Source: Dehalococcoidia bacterium (lineage in GTDB: Bacteria > Chloroflexota > Dehalococcoidia > E44-bin15). Taken from it: 64,000 bases of DNA. The stretch is from the NCBI GenBank assembly GCA_041649635.1, contig JBAZMV010000001.1, positions 496,001-560,000 on the forward strand, written 5' to 3'. The notes below the pieces were generated by a model. The model searched no databases, was not told the origin of the DNA, and worked only from the letters and a program-made list of their open reading frames with translations. Positions 15,711-23,229 of this stretch are shown here, piece after piece. Both the position numbers and the translations under genes were made by a program. Each line of letters begins with the position of its first letter. Position 1 is the stretch's first letter.

Positions 15711-16592
15711 ATGGAGCTTTTAAGAACTATCCTATCCGTACCCGGCAACAGAGAGAAAATGCTTGAGAAGTCGAAGGAGTTACGTGCCGATATAGTAGTG
15801 CTAGACCTGGAAGACTCCGTTCCGCAAGAAGAAAAGGCCCGCGCCCGATCTATAGTTGAGAAGTGGATTCCAAAACTCACGGGCAACAGCAGCAGAATCT
15901 ACGTCCGGATAAATCCGCTTGACAGCGGATTCGCCAAAGAAGACCTTGAGGCAGTCATAATACAAGGTATTGACGGCATCAGCCAACCAAAGCCTTCAAC
16001 GGCACAAGATATACATAAGATAGCCGAGATTCTCACACGCCTCGAGAAAAAAAGAGGACTGCCGGAAGGCCGCGTCAAGATACTGCCTTGGATCGAAACG
16101 GCGCTGGGGTTAATCAACGCTTACGAGATTGCCAGCTCTTCGCCGAGGGTAAACGGCGTGATATTCGGCGCCAACGACCTCGTGCTTGAGACTGGCATGA
16201 CCCGCTCGGAAGAGGGAAACGAGCTGCTCTATCCAAGGACTAAAGTAGTGATAGCCGCCAGGGCCGCCGGCGTCTCCGCTATCGACACGCCGTATAACAA
16301 CTTCAAGGATGAGCCCGGCTTGATAAAAGAGACCACGCTTGCGCGCAATCTGGGATTCAGGGGCAAGTTCATTATACATCCGAGCCAGGTGGATATTGTG
16401 AACAGGATATTCCGCCCCACGGAGGAGGAAGTGGCGTACGCCAGGCAGGTCGTCACCGCCTTCGAGGATGCGAGGCAAAAAGGGTTCGCCTCCGCATCGC
16501 TTGACGGCAAGATGATCGATATTCCTATCGCGCAGAGAGCCCTTGTGATTCTTCTAACACATGAGGCGATTTCCGCCAAGGAGCGTGGCTAG
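15711..16592 (+). CDS. HpcH/HpaI-CitE family acyl-CoA lyase
   Basis: A 293-residue TIM-barrel enzyme of the citrate-lyase-beta/malyl-CoA-lyase type: LLRTILSVPGNREKM, VLDLEDSVPQEEKARAR, IYVRINPLDS, ILPWIETALGLINAYEI (metal-binding Glu), FGANDLVLETG, DTPYNNFKDEPGL and GKFIIHPSQVDIVN. Members cleave or hydrolyse malyl-, methylmalyl- or citramalyl-CoA with Mg2+. There are no citrate-lyase alpha or gamma genes, so a stand-alone CoA-ester lyase or thioesterase is more likely. It has its own promoter and terminator and sits beside the carboxylase/C4-acid block. Confidence 0.83.
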   Translation: MELLRTILSVPGNREKMLEKSKELRADIVVLDLEDSVPQEEKARARSIVEKWIPKLTGNSSRIYVRINPLDSGFAKEDLEAVIIQGIDGISQPKPSTAQDIHKIAEILTRLEKKRGLPEGRVKILPWIETALGLINAYEIASSSPRVNGVIFGANDLVLETGMTRSEEGNELLYPRTKVVIAARAAGVSAIDTPYNNFKDEPGLIKETTLARNLGFRGKFIIHPSQVDIVNRIFRPTEEEVAYARQVVTAFEDARQKGFASASLDGKMIDIPIAQRALVILLTHEAISAKERG

Positions 16593-16630
16593 CACATCCT
16601 TCGGTTTTCGTAACTAAACAAATCTTTCGT

Positions 16631-16662
16631 AAGGCCGTCTCGAAACAGGCGGCCTTCTTTTT
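16631..16662 (+). terminator. Rho-independent terminator after the CitE-like gene
   Basis: AAGGCCGTCT / AGGCGGCCTT (one mismatch) with a CGAAAC loop, followed by CTTTTT. Confidence 0.78.
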
Positions 16663-16773
16663 GTGCACCAAGCAAAGCGTCCGAATCTAAAACAGGCCTG
16701 CAAGAATATCCATCTCCGTTCTTCATTATCTAAAATACCGCAAAATAGTACTTTGTGAATTATTGCACAATCC

Positions 16774-16802
16774 TTGCATTACTAAATTAGGAAGGATATA
16801 AT
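16774..16802 (+). promoter_or_regulatory. Sigma-70 promoter for the transcarboxylase operon
   Basis: TTGCAT (16774-16779), 17 nt, TATAAT (16797-16802), about 40 nt before ATG 16843, which itself has a CGGAGG ribosome site. Confidence 0.6.
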
Positions 16803-16842
16803 GGATTCGTCCGTTTTAATATAACTGCCTCCCGGAGGTAAA

Positions 16843-18393
16843 ATGGCAATAGAAGATAAAATCAACGATCTAGGCAAACGCAGACAGGCATCTAAGAAGG
16901 GCGGCGGCGAAGACAAGATCAAATCCCAGCATGAAAAGGGTAAAATGACCGCCCGCGAAAGAATAGCGGCATTTTTAGATGAAGGCAGCTTTGTAGAACT
17001 GGACTCCTACGTACTCCACAGGTGCACCGATTTCGGACTGGCCGACAAGAAACACCCCGGCGACGCGATAGTAACAGGATACGGCACGGTAAACGGACGG
17101 CTTGTATACCTGTTCGCGCAGGACTTCACCGTATACGGCGGCTCGCTCTCCGAGGTCATGTCCGAGAAGACGTGCAAGGTCATGGACCTGGCTGTGAAGA
17201 ACGGAGCCCCGTTCATCGGACTCGCCGACTCGGGCGGAGCCCGCATCCAGGAAGGCGTGGAAAGCCTCGCCGGCTACGGCGAGATCTTCCTGCGAAACAC
17301 CCTGGCGTCCGGTGTCATCCCTCAGATTTCAGTCATCATGGGTCCGAGCGCGGGTGGCGCGGTCTATTCACCGGCCCTCACCGATTTCATCTTTATGGTT
17401 CAGGGGACAAGCCAGATGTACATCACCGGACCCGACGTTATCAAGGCCGTCACCGGCGAGGAAGTGACCCATGAAGCGCTCGGCGGAGCCATGGCCCAGG
17501 CCACTCACAGCGGCGTGTGCCACTTCGTAGCTCAGGACGACAAGGACTGTCTGGAGATGGTACGCAGGCTGCTGAGCTACCTGCCGCAAAACAACATGGA
17601 GGACACTCCCTTCTCCGAGACAAAGGATCCCCCCGACAGGATGGATCAGGGACTGCTGAAAGCGGTTCCCGACGATCCGAACGCTCCATATGACATGAAG
17701 GACGTCATCAAGATGATATTCGATGACGGCGAGTTCTTCGAGGTTCACGAGCACTACGCCAAGAACATGCTCACCGGATTCGCCAGGCTGGGAGGACGCT
17801 CGGTGGGCATCGTGGCGCAACAGCCGGCGTTTAACGCGGGCATCATCGATATCACCGCGTCGGTCAAGGCGGCGCGTTTCGTGCGATTCCTCGACTGCTT
17901 CAACCTGCCGATAATCACCTTCGTCGACGTTCCCGGATATATGCCCGGCGTGGATCAGGAATACGGCGGAATAATCAAGCACGGAGCCAAGATAATCTAC
18001 GCGTACTCGGAGGCCACCGTTCCCAAGATTACGATAATTACAAGGAAAGCCTACGGCGGTGCCTACGTCGCGATGAGCAGCAAGCACCTGCGCGGCGACA
18101 TGAACTTCGCCTGGCCGCAGGCCGAGATCGCCGTAATGGGTCCGGACGGAGCCGTGAACATCATTTACCGGGACGAGATTAAAAAGGCGGAAGATAAGAA
18201 GGAAGCCAAGAAGAAACTGGTCAAGGAATATCAGGATAAGTTCGCCAATCCATACTGCGCAGCGGGCCGCGGCTATATCGACGATGTACTGGATCCCAGG
18301 GAGACGCGCCCGATGCTTTTCAAGGCTCTCGAGATGCTGCAGAACAAGCGGGACACCAACCCGCCGAAAAAACATGGCAATATCCCGCTTTAA
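16843..18393 (+). CDS. Acyl-CoA carboxyltransferase subunit (propionyl/methylmalonyl-CoA)
   Basis: A 516-residue carboxyltransferase of the 12S/PccB/MmdA type. N-terminal half: GKMTARERIAAFLDEGSF, SLSEVMSEKTCKVMDLA, GLADSGGARIQEGVESL and GPSAGGAVYSPALTDF (oxyanion hole and CoA binding). C-terminal half: DVPGYMPGVDQEYGGIIKHG, ITRKAYGGAYVAMSSK and AEIAVMGPDGAVNIIY (biotin side). It moves CO2 between propionyl-CoA/methylmalonyl-CoA and biotin. Cytoplasmic. Next to a 5S-biotin fusion, so a methylmalonyl-CoA:pyruvate transcarboxylase or a non-membrane decarboxylase is expected. Confidence 0.92.
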   Translation: MAIEDKINDLGKRRQASKKGGGEDKIKSQHEKGKMTARERIAAFLDEGSFVELDSYVLHRCTDFGLADKKHPGDAIVTGYGTVNGRLVYLFAQDFTVYGGSLSEVMSEKTCKVMDLAVKNGAPFIGLADSGGARIQEGVESLAGYGEIFLRNTLASGVIPQISVIMGPSAGGAVYSPALTDFIFMVQGTSQMYITGPDVIKAVTGEEVTHEALGGAMAQATHSGVCHFVAQDDKDCLEMVRRLLSYLPQNNMEDTPFSETKDPPDRMDQGLLKAVPDDPNAPYDMKDVIKMIFDDGEFFEVHEHYAKNMLTGFARLGGRSVGIVAQQPAFNAGIIDITASVKAARFVRFLDCFNLPIITFVDVPGYMPGVDQEYGGIIKHGAKIIYAYSEATVPKITIITRKAYGGAYVAMSSKHLRGDMNFAWPQAEIAVMGPDGAVNIIYRDEIKKAEDKKEAKKKLVKEYQDKFANPYCAAGRGYIDDVLDPRETRPMLFKALEMLQNKRDTNPPKKHGNIPL

Positions 18394-18401
18394 GAGGGGC
18401 T

Positions 18402-18611
18402 ATGAAGAATAAAAAGACAACGATAGCGGCGATTCTCGCCGCCGTCGATCAATACGAAGCGGAAACCCAGGCGGCTGTGCTGCAACTTTCCGAAAAGCCG
18501 CGTCCCATAATAGTCAGCAACTGGAAATACTATGGCGTGGGTGAGATGATGAGAATGCGCACCACCTGGCAGCTAAGGTTGTGCAACACCCGCCCAATGC
18601 AAAGGAGATAA
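18402..18611 (+). CDS. Small carboxylase-associated protein
   Basis: A 69-residue protein, 8 nt after the carboxyltransferase and 6 nt before the biotin subunit. The N-terminal half is an Ala-rich helix (IAAILAAVDQYEAETQ); the second half has NWKYYGVGEMMRMRTTWQLR. Position and the Trp-containing C-terminal segment recall the small epsilon or delta subunits found between carboxylase genes in other bacteria; that is analogy, not demonstrated homology. There is no membrane helix, so it is not an OadG-type anchor. Confidence 0.65.
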   Translation: MKNKKTTIAAILAAVDQYEAETQAAVLQLSEKPRPIIVSNWKYYGVGEMMRMRTTWQLRLCNTRPMQRR

Positions 18612-18617
18612 TCACAC

Positions 18618-20513
18618 ATGGCAAAGAAGAATCCCTTAAAAATAATGGACACCACATTTAGAGATGCGCACCAGTCGTCGTTCGCCACCAGGATGAGAAT
18701 GGAGGATATGGAGCCCATCGCCGCTGAGATGGATAATATGGGTTTCCACGCGCTGGAGGTATGGGGCGGAGCCACATTCGACGTGATGACCCGCTTCCTC
18801 AACGAGGACCCATGGGAGAAAGTTCGCAAGTTCAAGAAGCTTATGCCCAAGACCCCATTCCAGATGCTGCTCCGCGGCCAGAACCTGGTGGGTTACCGCA
18901 ACTACGCCGATGATGTCGTAGAGGCGTTCGTTAAGCACTCCGCGGAAGTCGGCATCGATATCTTCCGCGTATTCGACGCCTTAAACGACGAGCGCAACGT
19001 GGAAGCCTCCTTCAAAGAGATAAAGAAAACGGGCAAGCACATACAGGCCTGTCTCAGTTATACGCTGACCGAGCCCAGGCTCGGCGGCCCTGTTTTCACT
19101 ATCGAATACTATGTCAATAAAGCGAAGGTTTTCGAAAGCATGGGTGCGGATAGTATCTGTATAAAGGATATGGCCGGACTGCTGTCCCCGTACGATGCCT
19201 ACGATCTTGTCAAAGCATTAAAACAAGCGGTCAAAATACCGATACAGCTTCACACCCACTACACCAGCGGCATGGCATCCATGACCTATCTCAAGGCCGC
19301 CGAGGCCGGAGTGGATATAGTTGACTGCTGTCTGTCTCCTTTCGGCTTGCGCTCATCACAGCCCGCCGTCGAGCCTATTGTTGCCACGCTCAGCGGAACG
19401 GACAGAGATACGAATCTCGACTTGAAAACTATGTTAAAACTGGACGAGTACCTGGAAAAAATCGCTCCAAAATATAAACACCTTTTCGACAGCAGCAAGG
19501 TATCGGTAATCGATGCGGGCGTGTTGTCGCACCAGATACCGGGAGGCATGTTCACCAACCTGGTGAGCCAGCTTAGAGAGGCCGATGCGCTCGATCGAAT
19601 CAACGAGGTTTATGCGGAACTGCCCCGCACCCGCAAGGATATGGGCTATCCTCCCCTTGTCACGCCCACAAGCCAGATAGTCGGCGTGCAAGCGGTACAG
19701 AACGTACTCTTCGGCCGCTACAAGATGATATCCGGCCAGGTTAAGGATTATTTCTACGGCCTGTACGGCAGGCCGCCAGCCCCCGTCGATCCCGAGGTGC
19801 AGAAGCTGGCGCTCAAGGGCTATGAGAAGGGCGAGACGCCGATAACGGTTCGCGCGGCTGATACGCTGGCCCCCGAGATGGAGAAAGCTAAAGAGGCGAC
19901 GAAGGGAATTGCTAAGGACATCGGGGATGTACTTATATATGCCATGTACCCGCAGACCGGTTTGCGCTTCCTGAAATGGAAGTACGGCCTGGAGCCAATC
20001 CCCGATGACGTTAAGCCCAAGACGCTGGAACAGTGCAAGAAAGAGCAAGACCTTATAGCCAAGGCCAAGGCCGGCAAGCTGGTGGAGAAGGTGGAGAAAC
20101 CGGCGCCGGCAAAGAGCGCTGCGGCTCGGGTATACAACGTCTTCGTAGATAACGAGTACTATCAGGTCGAGGTCGATCCGCAGAACGGCGCACGTACTGT
20201 GAGCCAGCCTGCAGTTGCGGCAGCAACGGCGACACCGGCGCCCGCGCCGAAAGCGGCGGCACCGGCACCCGCGCCGAAAGCGGCGATACCTGCCGGAGAC
20301 GGAGTTATGACATCGCCCATGCCCGGCACGATAATCAAGTATGTCGTTAATGTGGGACAAGAGGTCAAGGCCGGGGAAACCATACTGATACTTGAAGCGA
20401 TGAAGATGGAAAGCGCCTTGCCTTCGCCCATCGCCGGCAAGGTCAAAGAGCTAAGCTGCAAGGCCGGGGACCGCGTGACGAAGGGCGCCGTCCTGGCGAT
20501 AATCGAAAAGTAA
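18618..20513 (+). CDS. Oxaloacetate/pyruvate carboxyltransferase with biotinyl domain (5S-1.3S fusion)
   Basis: A 631-residue protein. Residues 1-480 are the pyruvate/oxaloacetate carboxyltransferase TIM barrel of PycB/OadA/transcarboxylase 5S: MDTTFRDAHQSSFATRMR, EVWGGATFDVMTRFL, FRVFDALND, CIKDMAGLLSPYDAYDL, LHTHYTSGM and DCCLSPFGLRSSQP. An Ala/Pro linker at about 530-555 leads to a biotinyl domain with EAMKMES (Lys carries biotin). With the preceding subunit it can exchange CO2 between oxaloacetate and propionyl-CoA. No biotin carboxylase is nearby, which argues for ATP-independent transcarboxylation. Confidence 0.92.
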   Translation: MAKKNPLKIMDTTFRDAHQSSFATRMRMEDMEPIAAEMDNMGFHALEVWGGATFDVMTRFLNEDPWEKVRKFKKLMPKTPFQMLLRGQNLVGYRNYADDVVEAFVKHSAEVGIDIFRVFDALNDERNVEASFKEIKKTGKHIQACLSYTLTEPRLGGPVFTIEYYVNKAKVFESMGADSICIKDMAGLLSPYDAYDLVKALKQAVKIPIQLHTHYTSGMASMTYLKAAEAGVDIVDCCLSPFGLRSSQPAVEPIVATLSGTDRDTNLDLKTMLKLDEYLEKIAPKYKHLFDSSKVSVIDAGVLSHQIPGGMFTNLVSQLREADALDRINEVYAELPRTRKDMGYPPLVTPTSQIVGVQAVQNVLFGRYKMISGQVKDYFYGLYGRPPAPVDPEVQKLALKGYEKGETPITVRAADTLAPEMEKAKEATKGIAKDIGDVLIYAMYPQTGLRFLKWKYGLEPIPDDVKPKTLEQCKKEQDLIAKAKAGKLVEKVEKPAPAKSAAARVYNVFVDNEYYQVEVDPQNGARTVSQPAVAAATATPAPAPKAAAPAPAPKAAIPAGDGVMTSPMPGTIIKYVVNVGQEVKAGETILILEAMKMESALPSPIAGKVKELSCKAGDRVTKGAVLAIIEK

Positions 20514-20635
20514 TGCCATGGGCCGTTAACCAAGGGGAACTGTTTTGCCAGAAATCCTAGTAAAGGATAGCCATAATACAAGTCGAGTGGAAAGAGCGGC
20601 TCGATTAGTAAGGACATTAATCTTATAAGCGTCGA

Positions 20636-20669
20636 GATGGCCGGTAGTGACTACTGGCCATCTTTTTTT
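20636..20669 (+). terminator. Strong rho-independent terminator of the transcarboxylase operon
   Basis: GATGGCCGGTAG / CTACTGGCCATC with a TGA loop (12-bp stem, one G-T pair) followed by seven T. Confidence 0.88.
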
Positions 20670-20714
20670 AAATAGCGACTATGCAACAAATATATTGATT
20701 GAAGGAGTAGGTCT

Positions 20715-21644
20715 ATGAGAAAGAAAGTGACAGTCATCGGGGCCGGCAATGTCGGCGCCACCTGCGCGCAGCGCATAGCGGAGAAGGGATACGCCGACGT
20801 GGTTATGCTGGACATCGTCGAGGGGCTTCCGCAGGGAAAGGGTTTGGATATCCTGCAATGCGGGCCGATCATCCCTTTCAATACCAATATGACCGGCACA
20901 AACGACTACGCGGACACGGCCAACTCCGATGTCGTCGTCATCACCTCCGGGATAGCGCGAAAGCCGGGGATGAGCCGCGACGACCTTATTATGACCAACA
21001 TGAAGATTATCACAGAGGTCACCGAGAATATCGCCAAACATTCGCCTAATTGCATCATCGTATGCGTGACCAACCCGCTGGACGCCATGACGCAGCTGGC
21101 CTGGCATGTGAGCAAATTCCCCAGGAACCGCGTGCTGGGACAGTCCGGCGTGCTCGATTCCTCCAGGTTCCAGACCTTCATCGCCCAGGAGCTCAAGGTC
21201 TCCGTGGAGGACGTCTCGGTTTGCGTGCTCGGCGGTCACGGCGACACGATGGTGCCCGTCCCCAGGCTGAGCACCGTGGGCGGGATACCCCTCCCTGAGC
21301 TCATCGCCAAGGACAAGCTGGACGCCATGGTCAAGCGCACCGTCAACGGCGGCGCCGAGATCGTGAACCTGCTCAAGACTGGCAGCGCCTACTACGCACC
21401 GTCCGCGGCCACGGTGAAGATGGTCGATTCCATAATCTTCGACCAGAAGAGGATACTGCCCTGCTCGGTACTGCTCGAGGGCGAGTACGGAATCAATAAG
21501 ACCTTCGTCGGCGTACCATGCAAGGTCGGAGAGAAAGGCGCCGAGCAGGTTATCGAACTGAAGCTGACGCCGGAAGAGAGCGCCGCGCTCAAGAAATCCG
21601 CTGACGCCGTGCAGGAACTGCTTAAAATAATGAAGTTGGGCTAA
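20715..21644 (+). CDS. mdh: Malate dehydrogenase (LDH-like type)
   Basis: A 309-residue NAD-dependent enzyme of the lactate/malate family interconverting malate and oxaloacetate. N-terminal VIGAGNVGATCAQ is the Rossmann loop and LDIVEGLPQGKGLDI the acidic strand end; ARKPGMSRDDL has the Arg that selects malate over lactate; VTNPLDAMTQLAW and GGHGDTMVP supply the catalytic Asn and His. GAAGGAG precedes the ATG. It begins an operon with the fumarase alpha gene 2 nt downstream, so malate and fumarate interconversion are encoded together. Confidence 0.94.
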   Translation: MRKKVTVIGAGNVGATCAQRIAEKGYADVVMLDIVEGLPQGKGLDILQCGPIIPFNTNMTGTNDYADTANSDVVVITSGIARKPGMSRDDLIMTNMKIITEVTENIAKHSPNCIIVCVTNPLDAMTQLAWHVSKFPRNRVLGQSGVLDSSRFQTFIAQELKVSVEDVSVCVLGGHGDTMVPVPRLSTVGGIPLPELIAKDKLDAMVKRTVNGGAEIVNLLKTGSAYYAPSAATVKMVDSIIFDQKRILPCSVLLEGEYGINKTFVGVPCKVGEKGAEQVIELKLTPEESAALKKSADAVQELLKIMKLG

Positions 21645-21646
21645 CC

Positions 21647-22492
21647 ATGAGGGAAATAGCAGCAAAAGATATCACCAAGACGGTCACCCGCCTGTGCAAG
21701 GAAGCCAACTACTTCCTGGGCGAGGATGTGCTCTCGGCGCTGAAGAAGGCGCGGGAGAAAGAGGAATCGCCGACGGCAATGGGCGTTCTGGACCAGATAA
21801 TCGAGAACGCCGACATAGCGGCCAAGGAGGAGATGCCCCTTTGCCAGGACTGCGGGCTGGCCATAGTCTTCGTCGAGCTCGGCCAGGATGCGCACGTCGC
21901 GGGCGGCGATCTATACGAAGCGATACACGAGGGCGTGAGGCAGGGCTACGCCGAGGGATATCTGCGCAAGTCGGTAGTGAAACAGCCCTTCTCCGCCAGG
22001 GTTAACACCAAAGACAACACGCCCGCGATTATCCATACCGAAATCGTGAAAGGCGACAAGCTGAAGCTTACCGTAGCTCCCAAAGGAGGCGGAAGCGAGA
22101 ACATGAGCCGTTTCGTCGTGCTGAAGCCGGCCCAGGGACGCGCCGGCGTCGTCGACTTCGTGGTCAAGGCGGTCGAGGAGGCCGGCAGCAACCCGTGCCC
22201 GCCGACCATCGTCGGCGTGGGCATCGGCGGCAGCGCCGAGCGGGCCATGCAGCTGGCAAAGAAATCATTGTTAAGAAAAGTAGGAGAACCTTCTCAAGAT
22301 AAAGAGGTCGCTGAACTGGAGAGCGAGCTGCTGGAGCGGATAAACGCCACGGGCGTGGGGCCCGGCGGCGTCGGGGGCAGGATCACATCGCTGGCGGTGC
22401 ACGTGGAAACACATCCCGCCCATATCGCCAGCATGCCGGTAGCAGTGAACATCCAGTGCCACAGCGCACGTCATAAGGAGGCAGTGCTTTGA
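21647..22492 (+). CDS. Class I fumarate hydratase, alpha subunit
   Basis: A 281-residue [4Fe-4S] hydro-lyase subunit of the two-gene fumarase (tartrate dehydratase alpha-like) type. Visible are PLCQDCGLAIVFVELGQ with the first cluster Cys, PKGGGSENMS, GVGIGGSAERAMQLAKKSLL and HVETHPAHIASMPVAVN followed by a further Cys. The beta subunit is not adjacent but at 26554-27114, four genes downstream. Role: fumarate plus water to malate, with an oxygen-sensitive cluster. Overlaps the next gene by 4 nt. Confidence 0.9.
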   Translation: MREIAAKDITKTVTRLCKEANYFLGEDVLSALKKAREKEESPTAMGVLDQIIENADIAAKEEMPLCQDCGLAIVFVELGQDAHVAGGDLYEAIHEGVRQGYAEGYLRKSVVKQPFSARVNTKDNTPAIIHTEIVKGDKLKLTVAPKGGGSENMSRFVVLKPAQGRAGVVDFVVKAVEEAGSNPCPPTIVGVGIGGSAERAMQLAKKSLLRKVGEPSQDKEVAELESELLERINATGVGPGGVGGRITSLAVHVETHPAHIASMPVAVNIQCHSARHKEAVL

Positions 22493-23196
22493 GTCAAGCA
22501 ACCACAGAGAAAGAACAGGCCGTAAACATGATTGACGTCTACATAATGGGCAAAAAATATAAGGTGCCCGAAGGACTGACCATCCTGACGGCGATGGAGT
22601 ACTGCGGCTACAGGATGATACGCGGCGTGGGATGCCGGTCCGCGTTCTGCGGCGCGTGCGGCACCGTCTACAATTTCAAGGGAGACCCGGCGCTCCGGTT
22701 CGCCCTGGCCTGCCAGAAGCTCATCGAGCCGGATATGTGCCTGACGCAGATACCGTTCTTCCCGGCAAGCAAGCCCAGCTACGATATCAACACGATGGAG
22801 CCCACCGTCGACCAGGTGCTCGAAATATATCCCGAACTGATCAAATGTTTCGGCTGCAACACCTGCACCAAGGCTTGTCCCCAGGACCTGGATGTTATCG
22901 GCTACATGTCCGCCGCCATCAGGGGCGACCTGAAGGATGTCACCGAAAAATCATTCGACTGCCTGATGTGCGGGCTGTGCGCCGCCAGATGCGCCCAGGG
23001 GCTGGTGCCCTACAACATCGCGCTGCTGGCCCGACGCCTGCACGCCAAACACCAGACTAAGATTCCCGAGCAGACTTTAAAGAGGATCGAGGAGATAAAC
23101 GCCGGCAAGTACGACGCCGAGATACACGAGATGCAGAAGATGAGCGTCGAGCAGCTGACGAAGAAGTACAACGAGCGAAAGATACACGAAGAATAA
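22489..23196 (+). CDS. Fumarate reductase-like iron-sulfur subunit (2Fe-2S plus two 4Fe-4S)
   Basis: A 235-residue electron-transfer protein. After about 10 residues comes a ferredoxin-like domain with CRSAFCGACG and a distal Cys (ALACQK), a plant-type 2Fe-2S pattern. Then come CFGCNTCTKACP and CLMCGLCAARC, two Cys-rich segments for two 4Fe-4S clusters. It resembles SdhB/FrdB and the ferredoxin part of thiol:fumarate reductases but has no CCG domains. The start is TTG 22489, overlapping the fumarase stop, with AAGGAGG 7 nt upstream. It probably serves the flavoprotein 33 nt downstream. Confidence 0.82.
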   Translation: MSQATTEKEQAVNMIDVYIMGKKYKVPEGLTILTAMEYCGYRMIRGVGCRSAFCGACGTVYNFKGDPALRFALACQKLIEPDMCLTQIPFFPASKPSYDINTMEPTVDQVLEIYPELIKCFGCNTCTKACPQDLDVIGYMSAAIRGDLKDVTEKSFDCLMCGLCAARCAQGLVPYNIALLARRLHAKHQTKIPEQTLKRIEEINAGKYDAEIHEMQKMSVEQLTKKYNERKIHEE

Positions 23197-23229
23197 TAAC
23201 CATCATCGAACTTTAGAAAGGGAGAAGAT

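Noticed and set aside
17368..18375. 335-codon open frame antisense to the carboxyltransferase gene
   Set aside because: It has no ribosome site or recognisable motifs and follows from the G+C-rich codon pattern of the sense gene; same for 34450-35754 and 41500-42990 opposite the glycosyltransferase and old-yellow-enzyme genes.
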